Shown: positions 22,543-29,428, numbered from the stretch's first letter. The stretch is DNA of 35,912 nt from a virus (IMGVR_UViG_3300049215_000363:1-35912), one strand, 5' to 3'. Translations and numbers: made by a program. Notes: generated from the sequence alone by a model not told the origin.

Positions 22543-22832
22543 CCGCGATCGGGTTCGCTGCGTTTGTGATCTTTGTTGCGCTCGTGTTCTGGGGTTTCCC
22601 TCGTGTTGCGCGCCGCTTGTCTGGTGTTGCACCGACTTCACCCGTGACCGGGCGCAGACTCGCCGCCCGTGCTGTGTCCGAAGCGGGTGGAGTCGGTGGA
22701 GCGCCAGCACGTCACTCTGGTCCTGCGGAAGGCCGCACCCTTCCTGCGAGACGTGCTGGCGCTCCACTTTCCGATGATGAGGTCGCGCGCGCTCGTGAGC
22801 GTGTGCGCCGGCGGGTCGCAGGCGACCGGTAA
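22539..22832 (+). CDS. Small membrane-anchored basic protein
   Basis: This encodes 97 residues, coupled by ATGA. An N-terminal transmembrane helix (about 3-19) is followed by a basic Arg/Ala/Gly-rich soluble tail and a C-terminal helix (DDEVARARERVRRRV). The DNA of the tail contains an 18-bp perfect inverted repeat at 22696-22767, so nucleotide structure may constrain the coding. Function unknown. Confidence 0.6.
   Translation: MTAIGFAAFVIFVALVFWGFPRVARRLSGVAPTSPVTGRRLAARAVSEAGGVGGAPARHSGPAEGRTLPARRAGAPLSDDEVARARERVRRRVAGDR
22696..22767. repeat. 18-bp perfect inverted repeat with nested hairpin
   Basis: gtggagcgccagcacgtc (22696-22713) and its exact complement at 22750-22767 flank a 36-base loop. 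Inside lies a 5-bp hairpin, tgcgg-aagg-ccgca (22724-22737). The structure lies inside the coding region of the membrane protein above. It may be an RNA element, a protein-binding site or a recombination site. Confidence 0.75.
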
Positions 22833-22845
22833 AGGCAGGCGGCAG

Positions 22846-23055
22846 ATGCAAGCGGGGGAACGAGAACGTTGGCGTGAGCGCGACCGGCTCGCGTTTTCAG
22901 CGCGGGCATACGCGGTGGTTGCGGTGATCGCGTTGCTGATCGGTGTGTGGTCGTGGTCCGACGTGCACGATCTCGGCATCTTTCTGGTGATCGAGGCGGT
23001 CGCGGCCGCGTTCGCGTACGCGTCATTCAGCGATGCGCGTGAGGCTCACCGATGA
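22846..23055 (+). CDS. Small two-helix membrane protein
   Basis: This encodes 69 residues. I chose the ATG at 22846, since longer starts cover the inverted repeat. A charged N-terminus (ERERWRERDRLAFSARA) is followed by two membrane segments (about 23-38 and 44-60) and a polar end. Its stop overlaps the next start (ATGA). Function unknown. Confidence 0.6.
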   Translation: MQAGERERWRERDRLAFSARAYAVVAVIALLIGVWSWSDVHDLGIFLVIEAVAAAFAYASFSDAREAHR

Positions 23056-23369
23056 TCCCCCTTCGGGGAGCGGACGTGCACGCGGCACCTGCGCCCGACG
23101 TCGAGCATGGCGACGATCGGGCGTCAACGGTCATCTGCCCCTCGGGCTCTCCTACCGAAGGTGCTGCCGCGCCCGTCCTCGAACAAGGCGCCCGTGTGCG
23201 GCTCGTACCCCGCGAGCACGGCCGGGCGATCCACGACGACGCGAGCTGGTGGTGGGACGTCGTCGAGGTCTCGGACCGCGGCCTCGACGTCGTCTACCGC
23301 GACGGCACGTCGCGCCCACCGGTGCGGTGCGGTGTCGGGCGAGCGAAGGTGCTCGAGGTGCGGATCTGA
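23052..23369 (+). CDS. Hypothetical protein
   Basis: This encodes 105 residues, coupled by ATGA to the previous gene and by TGATG to the next. A long polar N-terminal part is followed by a small beta-type domain (ARVRLVPREHGRAIHDDASW, then VVEVSDRGLDVVYRDG), which resembles a short SH3-like fold. No family recognised. Confidence 0.6.
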   Translation: MIPLRGADVHAAPAPDVEHGDDRASTVICPSGSPTEGAAAPVLEQGARVRLVPREHGRAIHDDASWWWDVVEVSDRGLDVVYRDGTSRPPVRCGVGRAKVLEVRI

Positions 23370-23704
23370 TGGGCGCGCGCGAAGCACGGATGGCGCTCGC
23401 GAAGTCGATGTCGGAGCGCGACTACCAAGAAGCGATCGTCGAAGCCGCGCGGGTGTGCGGCTGGCGGGTGTACCACACGCATGACTCGCGGCATTCGCCG
23501 GCCGGGTTCCCGGATCTCGTGCTGGTACGGCCACCGCAGCTGCTGTTCGTCGAGTTGAAGTCCGCGCGCGGCGTCGTCAGTGCCGACCAACGTGACTGGA
23601 TCGCCGACCTCAGGCACAGCACAACAGTCAAAGCGGGCATCTTCTGGCCGCAAGACGAAGACGAGCTCCTCGAGCTGTTGCGATCGCGGGCGTGGGCCGA
23701 ATGA
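23369..23704 (+). CDS. VRR-NUC (PD-(D/E)XK) nuclease
   Basis: This encodes 111 residues. The core of the VRR-NUC family is clear: helix ERDYQEAIVEAARVCGWRVYHTHDSR, the G-F-P-D49 motif, and V-E62-L-K64 followed by a helix (SADQRDWIADLR). D49, E62 and K64 form the metal-dependent active site. Such small nucleases in phages resolve branched DNA or help replication and packaging. Its stop overlaps the next gene (ATGA). Confidence 0.85.
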   Translation: MGAREARMALAKSMSERDYQEAIVEAARVCGWRVYHTHDSRHSPAGFPDLVLVRPPQLLFVELKSARGVVSADQRDWIADLRHSTTVKAGIFWPQDEDELLELLRSRAWAE

Positions 23705-23889
23705 GCTCCGAACGCTTCATGTCGGCCGCCGAAGTCGCAGTACTGCTCCACGTCTCGACGATGACCATCTACCGGATGATCCGCGCCGGCCGGTTCCCGG
23801 CCTACCGGGTCGGCGGCAACTACCGCGTCAAACACGCCGACGTCATCGCATGGCTTGAAACCGCGCGCGTCGAGGTGAGCGCGACGTGA
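23701..23889 (+). CDS. Second excisionase/MerR-type HTH protein
   Basis: This encodes 62 residues, coupled to the nuclease by ATGA. The whole protein is a HTH_17-type domain: SAAEVAVLLHVSTMTIYRM, then GRFPAYRVGGNYRVKHADVIAWLE. It differs from the first HTH protein at 20513. It may be the true excisionase or an early regulator. Confidence 0.75.
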   Translation: MSSERFMSAAEVAVLLHVSTMTIYRMIRAGRFPAYRVGGNYRVKHADVIAWLETARVEVSAT

Positions 23890-23894
23890 GCGTG

Positions 23895-24155
23895 CTACTT
23901 GAGCAGCGAGAGCGTTTCGCGTTCGGAACGCACTTGGAACTCGTCGAGCCGGTCAGCGAGCTCGGCCTTGACCGCCTTCGTGTCGAGCCGCAGCGAGACG
24001 GTGCGGGCGTAGCCGATCCGGCCTTTGTAGTCCTGGCGTTTCGTCGACCGGAAGTAGTCCTTGAGGATGTCGGCCGACGCCTCGAGCTGCGGTTGCAGCG
24101 CGTCGATCTGGCGTTTCGTTTCTTCCCACACGCGTGCTGCTTCCGTGACACCCAC
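23895..24155 (-). CDS. Helical hypothetical protein on the reverse strand, leaderless
   Basis: This encodes 86 residues from GTG at 24155. It is helical (VWEETKRQIDALQPQLEAS, YFRSTKRQDYKGRIGYARTV, AELADRLDEFQ) and reads like a real protein. A -10-like tacact lies at 24162-24167, 6 bases upstream, so the message would start near the codon. It is transcribed against the early operon and lies between two of its genes. Function unknown. Confidence 0.6.
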   Translation of the reverse strand: MGVTEAARVWEETKRQIDALQPQLEASADILKDYFRSTKRQDYKGRIGYARTVSLRLDTKAVKAELADRLDEFQVRSERETLSLLK

Positions 24156-24202
24156 AGCACAAGTGTAAGCGCGGGCAGTGACAGTGAAATCCGGGAGGTG
24201 TC

Positions 24203-24727
24203 GTGAGCGCGATCGCGACCGGCTGGGTCTGGGAGCACAGCCCCTACAAACACACGTCGAAAGCCGCGCTGTTGGTGCATCTCGCGATCGCGGATGTCGT
24301 CAACGACGCGCACGACAACGAGTTCTTCATGAGCACCTACAACCTCACAACCAAGCTCGGTTCGTGCGTATCACGCAACACCGTCGAAACCACGTTGCGT
24401 GACATGGTCGCGAGAGGACTGCTCGAAATCATCGAGTCGGGCGGCGCGCAACGAAAACCGACCCGGTACAGATTTGTCAGGACGACTAGCCAAGCCATTG
24501 GGCTAGCTAGCCAAATGAGCGGGCCATCACTAGCCAAATCACTTGGCGCGAACTTAAAGAAGAACTCAATTGATGAACTTAAGGGGACTAGCCAAGCCAT
24601 TGGGCTAGACGATTCGGCCTGCGACTGGTGCAACGACACCGGAACCGTCGCCAACCCCAAGACCGGCGAAACCAAACCGTGCCCTCAGTGCGCGCGATGC
24701 GCAGTCACTTCGAGCTCGGCGTCATGA
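24203..24727 (+). CDS. Winged-helix and zinc-finger DNA-binding protein, likely replication initiator
   Basis: This encodes 174 residues from GTG with gggagg before it. Residues 5-90 form a winged helix (SPYKHTSKAALLVHLAIADVV, FFMSTYNLTTKLGSC, RNTVETTLRDMVARGLLEI, then a wing with RKPTRYRF). A polar linker follows. The end has C140-x-x-C143 and C160-x-x-C163-x-x-C166, with a CDWCNDTG motif like that of DnaJ-type fingers. The linker is encoded by an iteron-like, AT-rich stretch (24484-24608). An origin inside an initiator gene is known from lambda O. Replication function is inferred. Confidence 0.72.
   Translation: MSAIATGWVWEHSPYKHTSKAALLVHLAIADVVNDAHDNEFFMSTYNLTTKLGSCVSRNTVETTLRDMVARGLLEIIESGGAQRKPTRYRFVRTTSQAIGLASQMSGPSLAKSLGANLKKNSIDELKGTSQAIGLDDSACDWCNDTGTVANPKTGETKPCPQCARCAVTSSSAS
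24484..24608. other. Candidate replication origin: iterons and AT-rich region
   Basis: Four copies of CTAGCCAA(A/G) begin at 24486, 24507, 24530 and 24588, with 21- and 23-base spacing between the first three, about two helical turns. The first and last lie in 23-bp exact repeats (24484-24506 and 24586-24608) that also contain an inverted CTAGCCC half-site. Between copies three and four lies a stretch of about 75% A+T (24551-24582) flanked by aacttaa at 24551 and 24576. This contrasts with a visibly high-GC genome. Confidence 0.6.
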
Positions 24728-24921
24728 AGCAGTTCACGCCACGCCCGCGCGCGACGACGCAACCGGTACGCCGCAGCCATCTCGCCGGCAGCCGCCGCAC
24801 GATCGGCCGCAGCGTCGAACACCCGCGCTTCTTCGATCATCGCCGCCCGGTCGAAGAACGTGCGCAGCTGACCGTCCATCTCTCGCAGCCACACCCCACC
24901 GGTCGCGATCTCGACATCCAC
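24685..24921 (-). CDS. Reverse-strand hypothetical protein overlapping the initiator gene end
   Basis: This encodes 78 residues from GTG at 24921. It is helical and Ala/Arg-rich (QLRTFFDRAAMIEEARVFDAAADRAAAAGEMAAAYRLRRRAR), ending about 43 bases inside the convergent initiator gene. The opposite strand of this 220-bp gap encodes a less convincing His- and Arg-rich frame. I prefer the reverse-strand reading, but the evidence is composition only. Confidence 0.45.
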   Translation of the reverse strand: MDVEIATGGVWLREMDGQLRTFFDRAAMIEEARVFDAAADRAAAAGEMAAAYRLRRRARAWRELLHDAELEVTAHRAH

Positions 24922-24950
24922 CCTGTCTCAATCGGCACACGGAGCCCACG

Positions 24951-26405
24951 ATGACCAAGAAGATCTCGCAGCTCACACCCGAACAATGGGCCGACGAACA
25001 AGCCTGGTACGACCAATGGCTCGCCACCGGGCTCTGCACCGAGCCGCTCGACTTCGAACGCGCCGCCCAGACCATCGCCACCATGTACCGCGAGCTCGGC
25101 GAACGGCCACCACTGTTCCTCTGGACCGACTCACCCGCGACTGCGCTGCTCTGCCACCTCGTCATCGCTGACGCAATGCAACGTGTCATCAACGCCAACG
25201 CGCGCGGGGACTCGTCGTTGTACTCGTCGTTGCGCTCGTCGTTGCGCTCGTCGTTGGACGCGTCGTTGCACTCGTCGTTGCGCTCGTCGTTGTACTCGTC
25301 GTTGCACTCGTCGTTGCGCTCGTCGTTGGACTCGTCGTTGCGCTCGTCGTTGGACTCGTCGTTGCACGCGTCGTTGGACGCGTCGTTGTACTCGTCGTTG
25401 GGCTCGTCGTTGGACTCGTCGTTGGACGCGTCGTTGCGCTCGTCGTTGGACGCGTCGTTGCACTCGTCGTTGGACTCGTCGTTGCGCTCGTCGTTGCACT
25501 CGTCGTTGCGCTCGTCGTTGCGCTCGTCGTTGCGCTCGTCGTTGTACTCGTCGTTGGACTCGTCGTTGGACTCGTCGTTGCGCTCGTCGTTGCACTCGTC
25601 GTTGGGCTCGTCGTTGCGCTCGTCGTTGTACTCGTCGTTGTACTCGTCGTTGGGCTCGTCGTCGTTGCGCTCGTCGTTGCGCTCGTCGTTGGGCTCGTCG
25701 TTGGGCTCGTCGTTGTACTCGTCGTTGTGGTCCTTCCTGTGGGGCCACATGGAGAGTTTCTGGCTCGCGTACACGACGTTCGGACCCCGCATCGGCGTGA
25801 AGTACTCGCCCAACGACATGCGCAAGCTCGGCTATTGGGTGACGCTCGCGCAGTCCTGCGGTTGGTGGTGGCCGAAACGGATCGTGTGCATCATCTCGAA
25901 CCGGCCCGAACGCGTTGTGATGGAACCAACAAACCAAGCGCGCTCGCTGCGCCTTCATTGCGAGGACGGACCGGCGTTGCGATACCGCGACGGCTGGGAA
26001 GTGCACGCCTGGCACGGCACGAACGTCCCGCGCGATCTCATCGAGGTCGGCTGGGACGCCAAGCGCATCGTGCAAGAACCCAACACCGAGATCCGACGAT
26101 GCGCGATCGAAAAGATCGGCTGGCCGAACTACCTGCATTCGCTCGGCGTGCGACCCGTACACGAATGCGACGATCCCGGAAACCCCGGCCATCGGCTCGA
26201 GCTCTACGACCTGCCCGACGTCGCGCAAGTGTTCGGCCCGCCCGTACGGCTCGTCGTGATGGAAAACGCGTCACTCGACCGCGACGGCCGACGACGCACC
26301 TACGCCGAAACCGTCCCAGCCGACATCCAATATGCCGACGAGGCACAAGCGTGGCAGTTCGACGTACCACTCGATTCCTACCGTGCGATCGCGCGGGCAA
26401 CCTGA
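24951..26405 (+). CDS. DUF6745-like protein with a 43-unit SSLx repeat
   Basis: This encodes 484 residues. Residues 1-85 (WYDQWLATGLCTEPLDFERA, IATMYRELGERPPLFLW) and 265-484 (ESFWLAYTTFGPRI, LRLHCEDGPALRYRDGWEVHAWHGTNVP, IVQEPNTEIRRCAIEKIGW) resemble the DUF6745 family of actinobacteria as I remember it. Between them residues about 88-260 are a tetrapeptide repeat S/A-S-L-x, where x is Tyr, Arg, Asp, His or Gly (Trp in the last unit). Such repeats occur in this family, but 43 units encoded by near-identical 12-bp DNA is extreme. No function is established. The start has cccacg before ATG, so it is not a strong ribosome-binding site. Confidence 0.72.
   Translation: MTKKISQLTPEQWADEQAWYDQWLATGLCTEPLDFERAAQTIATMYRELGERPPLFLWTDSPATALLCHLVIADAMQRVINANARGDSSLYSSLRSSLRSSLDASLHSSLRSSLYSSLHSSLRSSLDSSLRSSLDSSLHASLDASLYSSLGSSLDSSLDASLRSSLDASLHSSLDSSLRSSLHSSLRSSLRSSLRSSLYSSLDSSLDSSLRSSLHSSLGSSLRSSLYSSLYSSLGSSSLRSSLRSSLGSSLGSSLYSSLWSFLWGHMESFWLAYTTFGPRIGVKYSPNDMRKLGYWVTLAQSCGWWWPKRIVCIISNRPERVVMEPTNQARSLRLHCEDGPALRYRDGWEVHAWHGTNVPRDLIEVGWDAKRIVQEPNTEIRRCAIEKIGWPNYLHSLGVRPVHECDDPGNPGHRLELYDLPDVAQVFGPPVRLVVMENASLDRDGRRRTYAETVPADIQYADEAQAWQFDVPLDSYRAIARAT
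25212..25730. repeat. 12-bp tandem repeat array, 43 units
   Basis: The unit is tcg-tcg-ttg-NNc, with the last codon tac, cgc, gac, cac or ggc (tgg in the last unit), and gcg for the first tcg in a few units. The length of 519 bases equals 43 units plus one extra tcg at 25656-25664. The variable codon is limited to its first two positions. Such arrays change length by slippage or recombination. Confidence 0.95.
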
Positions 26406-26415
26406 AAGGACCGCA

Positions 26416-26853
26416 ATGCCCACAACCTTCGAAGAGGCGCTCGCACTTGCCGGCGTCACCGTTCCCGACCATCTCATCGCACAAGCCGAAGTGCCCGTCA
26501 TCTCCGACCAACCGCAACGTCAAGGCGACGTGTCGATCTGGCCGATCGCATGGCTTCCCAAAGGTGAACATCCCTCCGAGCTCGAGCTCTCACTTGCGAT
26601 GCCGATCCCTGACGAAGGCATCGCTGTCGTGCGCGGCGAAGCAACCGGCAACACGCATCTACTTCACGGTGCCGGCTGTCGATGGCTCGCCAAGATCGGC
26701 GGCGTCATGCTCGGCGCGCTGGTCGTGCCCGAAGGCACCGAAGCGCTTCTCATCCACACCGACGAGCACGGCGCCAACGCGATGGGCCCTGGCACGTACG
26801 TGATGAAGGGAAAGCGCGAACAGCAAGACGAAATCCGACGTGTTGCCGACTGA
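26416..26853 (+). CDS. Conserved partner of the DUF6745-like protein
   Basis: This encodes 145 residues, with gaaagga before the ATG. It is predicted beta-rich (GVTVPDHLIAQAEVPVIS, GEATGNTHLLHGAGCRW, GGVMLGALVVPEGTEALLIHTDEHGANAMGPGTYVMK) and ends KREQQDEIRRVAD. I recall a similar protein, ending PE.IR.VAD, next to DUF6745 genes in actinobacteria. It may bind its neighbour. Cellular role unknown. Confidence 0.62.
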   Translation: MPTTFEEALALAGVTVPDHLIAQAEVPVISDQPQRQGDVSIWPIAWLPKGEHPSELELSLAMPIPDEGIAVVRGEATGNTHLLHGAGCRWLAKIGGVMLGALVVPEGTEALLIHTDEHGANAMGPGTYVMKGKREQQDEIRRVAD

Positions 26854-26855
26854 CA

Positions 26856-27188
26856 ATGCGTCGCTCCCGTGAAACCGAGATCGTCCTCGAAGCGATCCAC
26901 GAACTGAAAGGCATCCTCATGGCTTTGGCCGACACCCTCACACAACTGCAATCCGAAGACACCGAAATCGCCGCCGACGTCGCAAACGCCGTCTCGACGC
27001 TGCAATCACAAGGGACACAGCTCACCGCGCTGCAGAGCCAGATCTCGCAGCTCGAAGCGAACGGCAACATCAGCGCCGATCAGCTCACCGCGCTGCAGAA
27101 CGTCGCCAACGATCTGCAGACCTCGCACACGACGCTGTCGGCCGCGCTTCCCGCACCGCCCGCAGCGGCGGCACCTTCGGGAAGCTGA
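26856..27188 (+). CDS. Coiled-coil protein, function unknown
   Basis: This encodes 110 residues from ATG at 26856, two bases past the previous stop; an internal ATG at 26919 after gaaaggc is an alternative. Residues 5-95 are predicted coiled coil with heptad-like Leu, Gln and Asp (ADTLTQLQSEDTEIAADVANAVSTLQSQ), ending in a Pro/Ala tail. Similar small coiled-coil proteins are common in actinophages without an assigned role. Confidence 0.65.
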   Translation: MRRSRETEIVLEAIHELKGILMALADTLTQLQSEDTEIAADVANAVSTLQSQGTQLTALQSQISQLEANGNISADQLTALQNVANDLQTSHTTLSAALPAPPAAAAPSGS

Positions 27189-27189
27189 G

Positions 27190-27519
27190 TTGGGCGCGAA
27201 GCGCGGCGCGCTTCACGGACCACCAGAACCGAACTGGATCGCGCTGCGCTGCCTCGAACAGATCGAGGCAGCCAGCCATCCGGTCGACATCATCGCCGCG
27301 ACGCTCAAACTCACCGACGCCACCAGGCCAACACTTCCGGTCGGTGGCGGCATGCTCGTCGGAACACACGCACACGAGTTCGCCAACGACATCGCAGCCG
27401 CACTCCAAATGCGCGGATGCCATCTCAAGCCCAGAATCCGCCGACCGACCGGCGGCTGCGCCGGCCAGCTCGCACTGTTCAAACGGCCAGAAATCGCGAG
27501 TACCGTTTCCGCCAGGTGA
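27190..27519 (+). CDS. Hypothetical protein with TTG start
   Basis: This encodes 109 residues if the TTG at 27190 is used, one base past the previous stop. Features are a helix (NWIALRCLEQIEAASHPVDIIAATLKL), a G-G-G-M loop and a basic end. A later ATG at 27352 would remove the helix. It resembles small DNA-related early proteins, but I see no known domain. Confidence 0.5.
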   Translation: MGAKRGALHGPPEPNWIALRCLEQIEAASHPVDIIAATLKLTDATRPTLPVGGGMLVGTHAHEFANDIAAALQMRGCHLKPRIRRPTGGCAGQLALFKRPEIASTVSAR

Positions 27520-27537
27520 GCGCCGCCAGGGCTGCTC

Positions 27538-28095
27538 ATGCGGGAACAAGGACGGACCGGGTTGGCGACGGAGCTCGCAACGGGGCGGCGTTCGCACACG
27601 ATCCACGCGCGCGATCTGATCATCGCGATCGATCTCGCACTCGCCGATCTCGAAGGCCTGCGCATCACGGTCACCGACGCGATGATCCGCGCACACCGCG
27701 ACGCCGATGATGGTCTCGCCGGCGCGAACACGTCACCCGCGGTCTCGGGCACGCGTGACCCTGACGAACGGATGATCGACCGCATCGACCGCGGTGACGA
27801 TCCGATACGTGCGACAACCGAAGCGATGATCGCCGCGATCTACCGCGCGCGCGACGCTGCGCAGCTCGCCTATAGCGAAGGCCGCAAGCTTTTACCGATC
27901 ACCCGCGAACGAGCCGCGTTCTTGGTGCGTGAGCTTGAGGGCGGTCCGAGCTCGTGCTGCAACTGCGGCCGAACCGTGTGGCGCACCGCCAACGACCGTC
28001 TCCGAGCGGGCCGTTGCGCGGCGTGTTACCAGTACTGGTGCCGTCACGATAAGAAGGCCGACAGGCCGCCTGAACTCTGGGAAGAAGCATCTTGA
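27538..28095 (+). CDS. Zinc-ribbon-like early protein
   Basis: This encodes 185 residues. Helical N-terminal part (LIIAIDLALADLEGLRITVTDAMI, EAMIAAIYRARDAAQLAYSEG) and a C-terminal zinc-binding motif: C140/C141-N-C143 and R-C160-A-A-C163-Y-Q-Y-W-C168. Two CxxC pairs are typical of zinc ribbons in phage regulators and replication accessory proteins. The gene is coupled to the next frame by a TTGA overlap. Function unknown. Confidence 0.68.
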   Translation: MREQGRTGLATELATGRRSHTIHARDLIIAIDLALADLEGLRITVTDAMIRAHRDADDGLAGANTSPAVSGTRDPDERMIDRIDRGDDPIRATTEAMIAAIYRARDAAQLAYSEGRKLLPITRERAAFLVRELEGGPSSCCNCGRTVWRTANDRLRAGRCAACYQYWCRHDKKADRPPELWEEAS

Positions 28096-28098
28096 GCA

Positions 28099-28128
28099 TT
28101 GACAACACCGGTCGCGCGCGGGCAACAT
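28099..28128 (+). promoter_or_regulatory. Possible internal promoter
   Basis: ttgaca at 28099-28104 and caacat at 28123-28128 are separated by 18 bases. The -35 is a perfect consensus and the -10 matches in three of six positions. It would drive the genes from 28215 to 29291. Confidence 0.35.
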
Positions 28129-28214
28129 GCGGTTACGTCGGTCGAGCTCTGCGCTCCCGACGTTCTTCTTTCTCCGGCACCAGCGGCCAAAAGAGCCGCC
28201 GAAAGCGGTGCATT

Positions 28215-28463
28215 ATGCGCGACTCTGGATGCGTGCAGACGAACGATCCGGCCATTCGGCCGCGGTCGCAAGCTCACGACGACGACGTTGTCATCGAGCC
28301 CGGACCGGCCGAAACGCTCTACCGGGCCATCCGCCACACCGACGCTGCGGTCGCAGCATGCAAACGGTGCCTGCCGGTCACGCACCCCGCACGCCGTGCC
28401 GTCGACGACGCCATCATCCTCCTGCACGACGCCCGCCGCCTCATCGAAAGCCCCGCCGCGTGA
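28215..28463 (+). CDS. Small hypothetical protein
   Basis: This encodes 82 residues from ATG at 28215. The frame is open to a TTG at 28092, but the N-terminal extension is Arg/Ser-rich and lies over a possible promoter, so I prefer the later start. Helical C-terminal half (ETLYRAIRHTDAAVAACKRC, DDAIILLHDARRLIES). Its stop overlaps the GTG of the next gene. Confidence 0.55.
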   Translation: MRDSGCVQTNDPAIRPRSQAHDDDVVIEPGPAETLYRAIRHTDAAVAACKRCLPVTHPARRAVDDAIILLHDARRLIESPAA

Positions 28464-28762
28464 TCTTCAGCAAAGAAGATCCCGACCAGGCCGCCGTCAT
28501 CGAACTGCGCGAACAGATCGGCGAACGCATCAACGCGCTCGCCAAGCAAGGCATGCAGATCCAAGTCGACCGCCCCGCAGCGATACTCGAAGCGATCCTC
28601 GATGCCGTCATGGGCGAAGGCGAACTGCGCATCGCATGGGAACGTCAATGGGCGCTCGGTGTCAGCGACATGCTCGACAACGCCGAAGCCCAGATACGCC
28701 AAGCGAAACTCACCGCCGGCGTCGCGATGGACCCACGCGTACAGAACCAGATCCGACGATGA
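28460..28762 (+). CDS. Helical hypothetical protein
   Basis: This encodes 100 residues from a GTG overlapping the previous stop. It is almost all helix (VIELREQIGERINALAKQG, AAILEAILDAVMGEGELRIAW, LDNAEAQIRQAKLTAGV). This pattern occurs in many actinophages just upstream of the packaging genes. The stop overlaps the next ATG. Confidence 0.65.
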   Translation: MIFSKEDPDQAAVIELREQIGERINALAKQGMQIQVDRPAAILEAILDAVMGEGELRIAWERQWALGVSDMLDNAEAQIRQAKLTAGVAMDPRVQNQIRR

Positions 28763-28983
28763 GCCGCTACACACTGCATGGCGTTGGTCGGCTACTTGGC
28801 ATGGCACTGACACAGCCAGTACTCGTCGAGCACCTTCACGATGCGCTCGGCAGCTACACCCAACGATGGATGTGTGCTCCACCACATCGTGGTGTGCAGT
28901 ACATCGTTGTGCAGGAAGAGTGGAACGCGGACTGTTCAGTCCGCACGATCTACACGATCGAGCTGTGCTCAAGCCCTGCTTGA
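28759..28983 (+). CDS. Small hypothetical protein
   Basis: This encodes 74 residues from ATG at 28759 (ATGA overlap). A mixed alpha/beta small protein (SRYTLHGVGRLLGMALTQP, VQYIVVQEEWNADCSVRTIYTIELC). No family recognised. Its end overlaps the start of the HNH gene by about 19 bases. Confidence 0.6.
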   Translation: MSRYTLHGVGRLLGMALTQPVLVEHLHDALGSYTQRWMCAPPHRGVQYIVVQEEWNADCSVRTIYTIELCSSPA

Positions 28984-29291
28984 CGTGCGGCACACCATGC
29001 CGCGGTAGCTACTGCGGCGAGCACCAGCCCAAGCAGCGCACGCACACACGCACCACCAACGAGCGTGGCTACGGCAGCGCACATCAGCGTGCCCGAGCTC
29101 GACTCGCGCGCACACTGCCCGCGCCTTGTTGGTACGGCTGCGGCACGCGGCTCACACCCACAAGCAAATGGGTGGCGGCGCACGTCGTCGACGGAACTCC
29201 ACAGGCCGGCTGGGTCGTGGCCTGCCCCCCATGCAACGAGCGAGCGAAGCAGGCAGGGGCTGGGCAAAAGTCCGGACGGCGGGGTACCTGA
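28965..29291 (+). CDS. HNH endonuclease
   Basis: This encodes 108 residues from GTG at 28965. An N-terminal C-x-x-C...C...C stretch (PCLTCGTPCRGSYCGEH) resembles a zinc finger. The HNH motif follows: C55-x3-C59, W69-VAAHVV with H73, and C87-P-P-C90-N91. HNH proteins next to terminase genes help the cutting of packaged DNA in several phages (established for HK97-type systems). Here it is the last gene before the terminase block. Confidence 0.82.
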   Translation: MLKPCLTCGTPCRGSYCGEHQPKQRTHTRTTNERGYGSAHQRARARLARTLPAPCWYGCGTRLTPTSKWVAAHVVDGTPQAGWVVACPPCNERAKQAGAGQKSGRRGT

Positions 29292-29326
29292 CCCGCTCCC
29301 CCGGCTCCAAAAAATGTGTACGGGTT

Positions 29327-29347
29327 TGGGGCTTTGGCAAAGCCCCA
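29327..29347. terminator. 9-bp hairpin between the early operon and terminase
   Basis: tggggcttt (29327-29335), loop ggc, aaagcccca (29339-29347). A compact stem in the 177-bp region between HNH and small terminase. It probably ends early transcription; it may also be part of the packaging signal. Confidence 0.6.
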
Positions 29348-29361
29348 GACGCGTCACGATG

Positions 29362-29405
29362 TTGATACCAGTGATACCAGTGATACCAGTGGTTACATTG
29401 GTAAC
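29362..29405 (+). promoter_or_regulatory. Late control region: three 9-bp repeats and a palindrome
   Basis: gataccagt occurs three times in a row (29364-29372, 29373-29381, 29382-29390), followed by gttacattggtaac, a 5-bp palindrome around four bases. The repeats contain -35-like hexamers (ttgata, gtgata); gtgata at 29371-29376 is 17 bases from tacatt at 29394-29399. It may be an operator for a late regulator, the pac/cos recognition site, or both. Confidence 0.5.
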
Positions 29406-29428
29406 GGTCTTGCGCCAGGAGGCAACCG

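Noticed and set aside
25212-25730. CRISPR-like array
   Set aside because: The 12-base units are contiguous with no spacers and are read in frame within a protein; the array is a coding tandem repeat.
25131-26228. Long reverse-strand frame of about 365 residues across the repeat
   Set aside because: The repeat has no stop codon in several frames, giving monotonous VQRRAQRR or NDE-type products; only the forward frame has recognisable flanking domains.
24951-26405. Diversity-generating retroelement acting on the variable codon
   Set aside because: No reverse transcriptase and no template repeat occur in the window, and variation is not at adenines.
28044-28427. Reverse-strand frame of 127 residues
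   Set aside because: It overlaps coupled forward genes, and composition looks like a shadow; no promoter or ribosome-binding sequence was seen.
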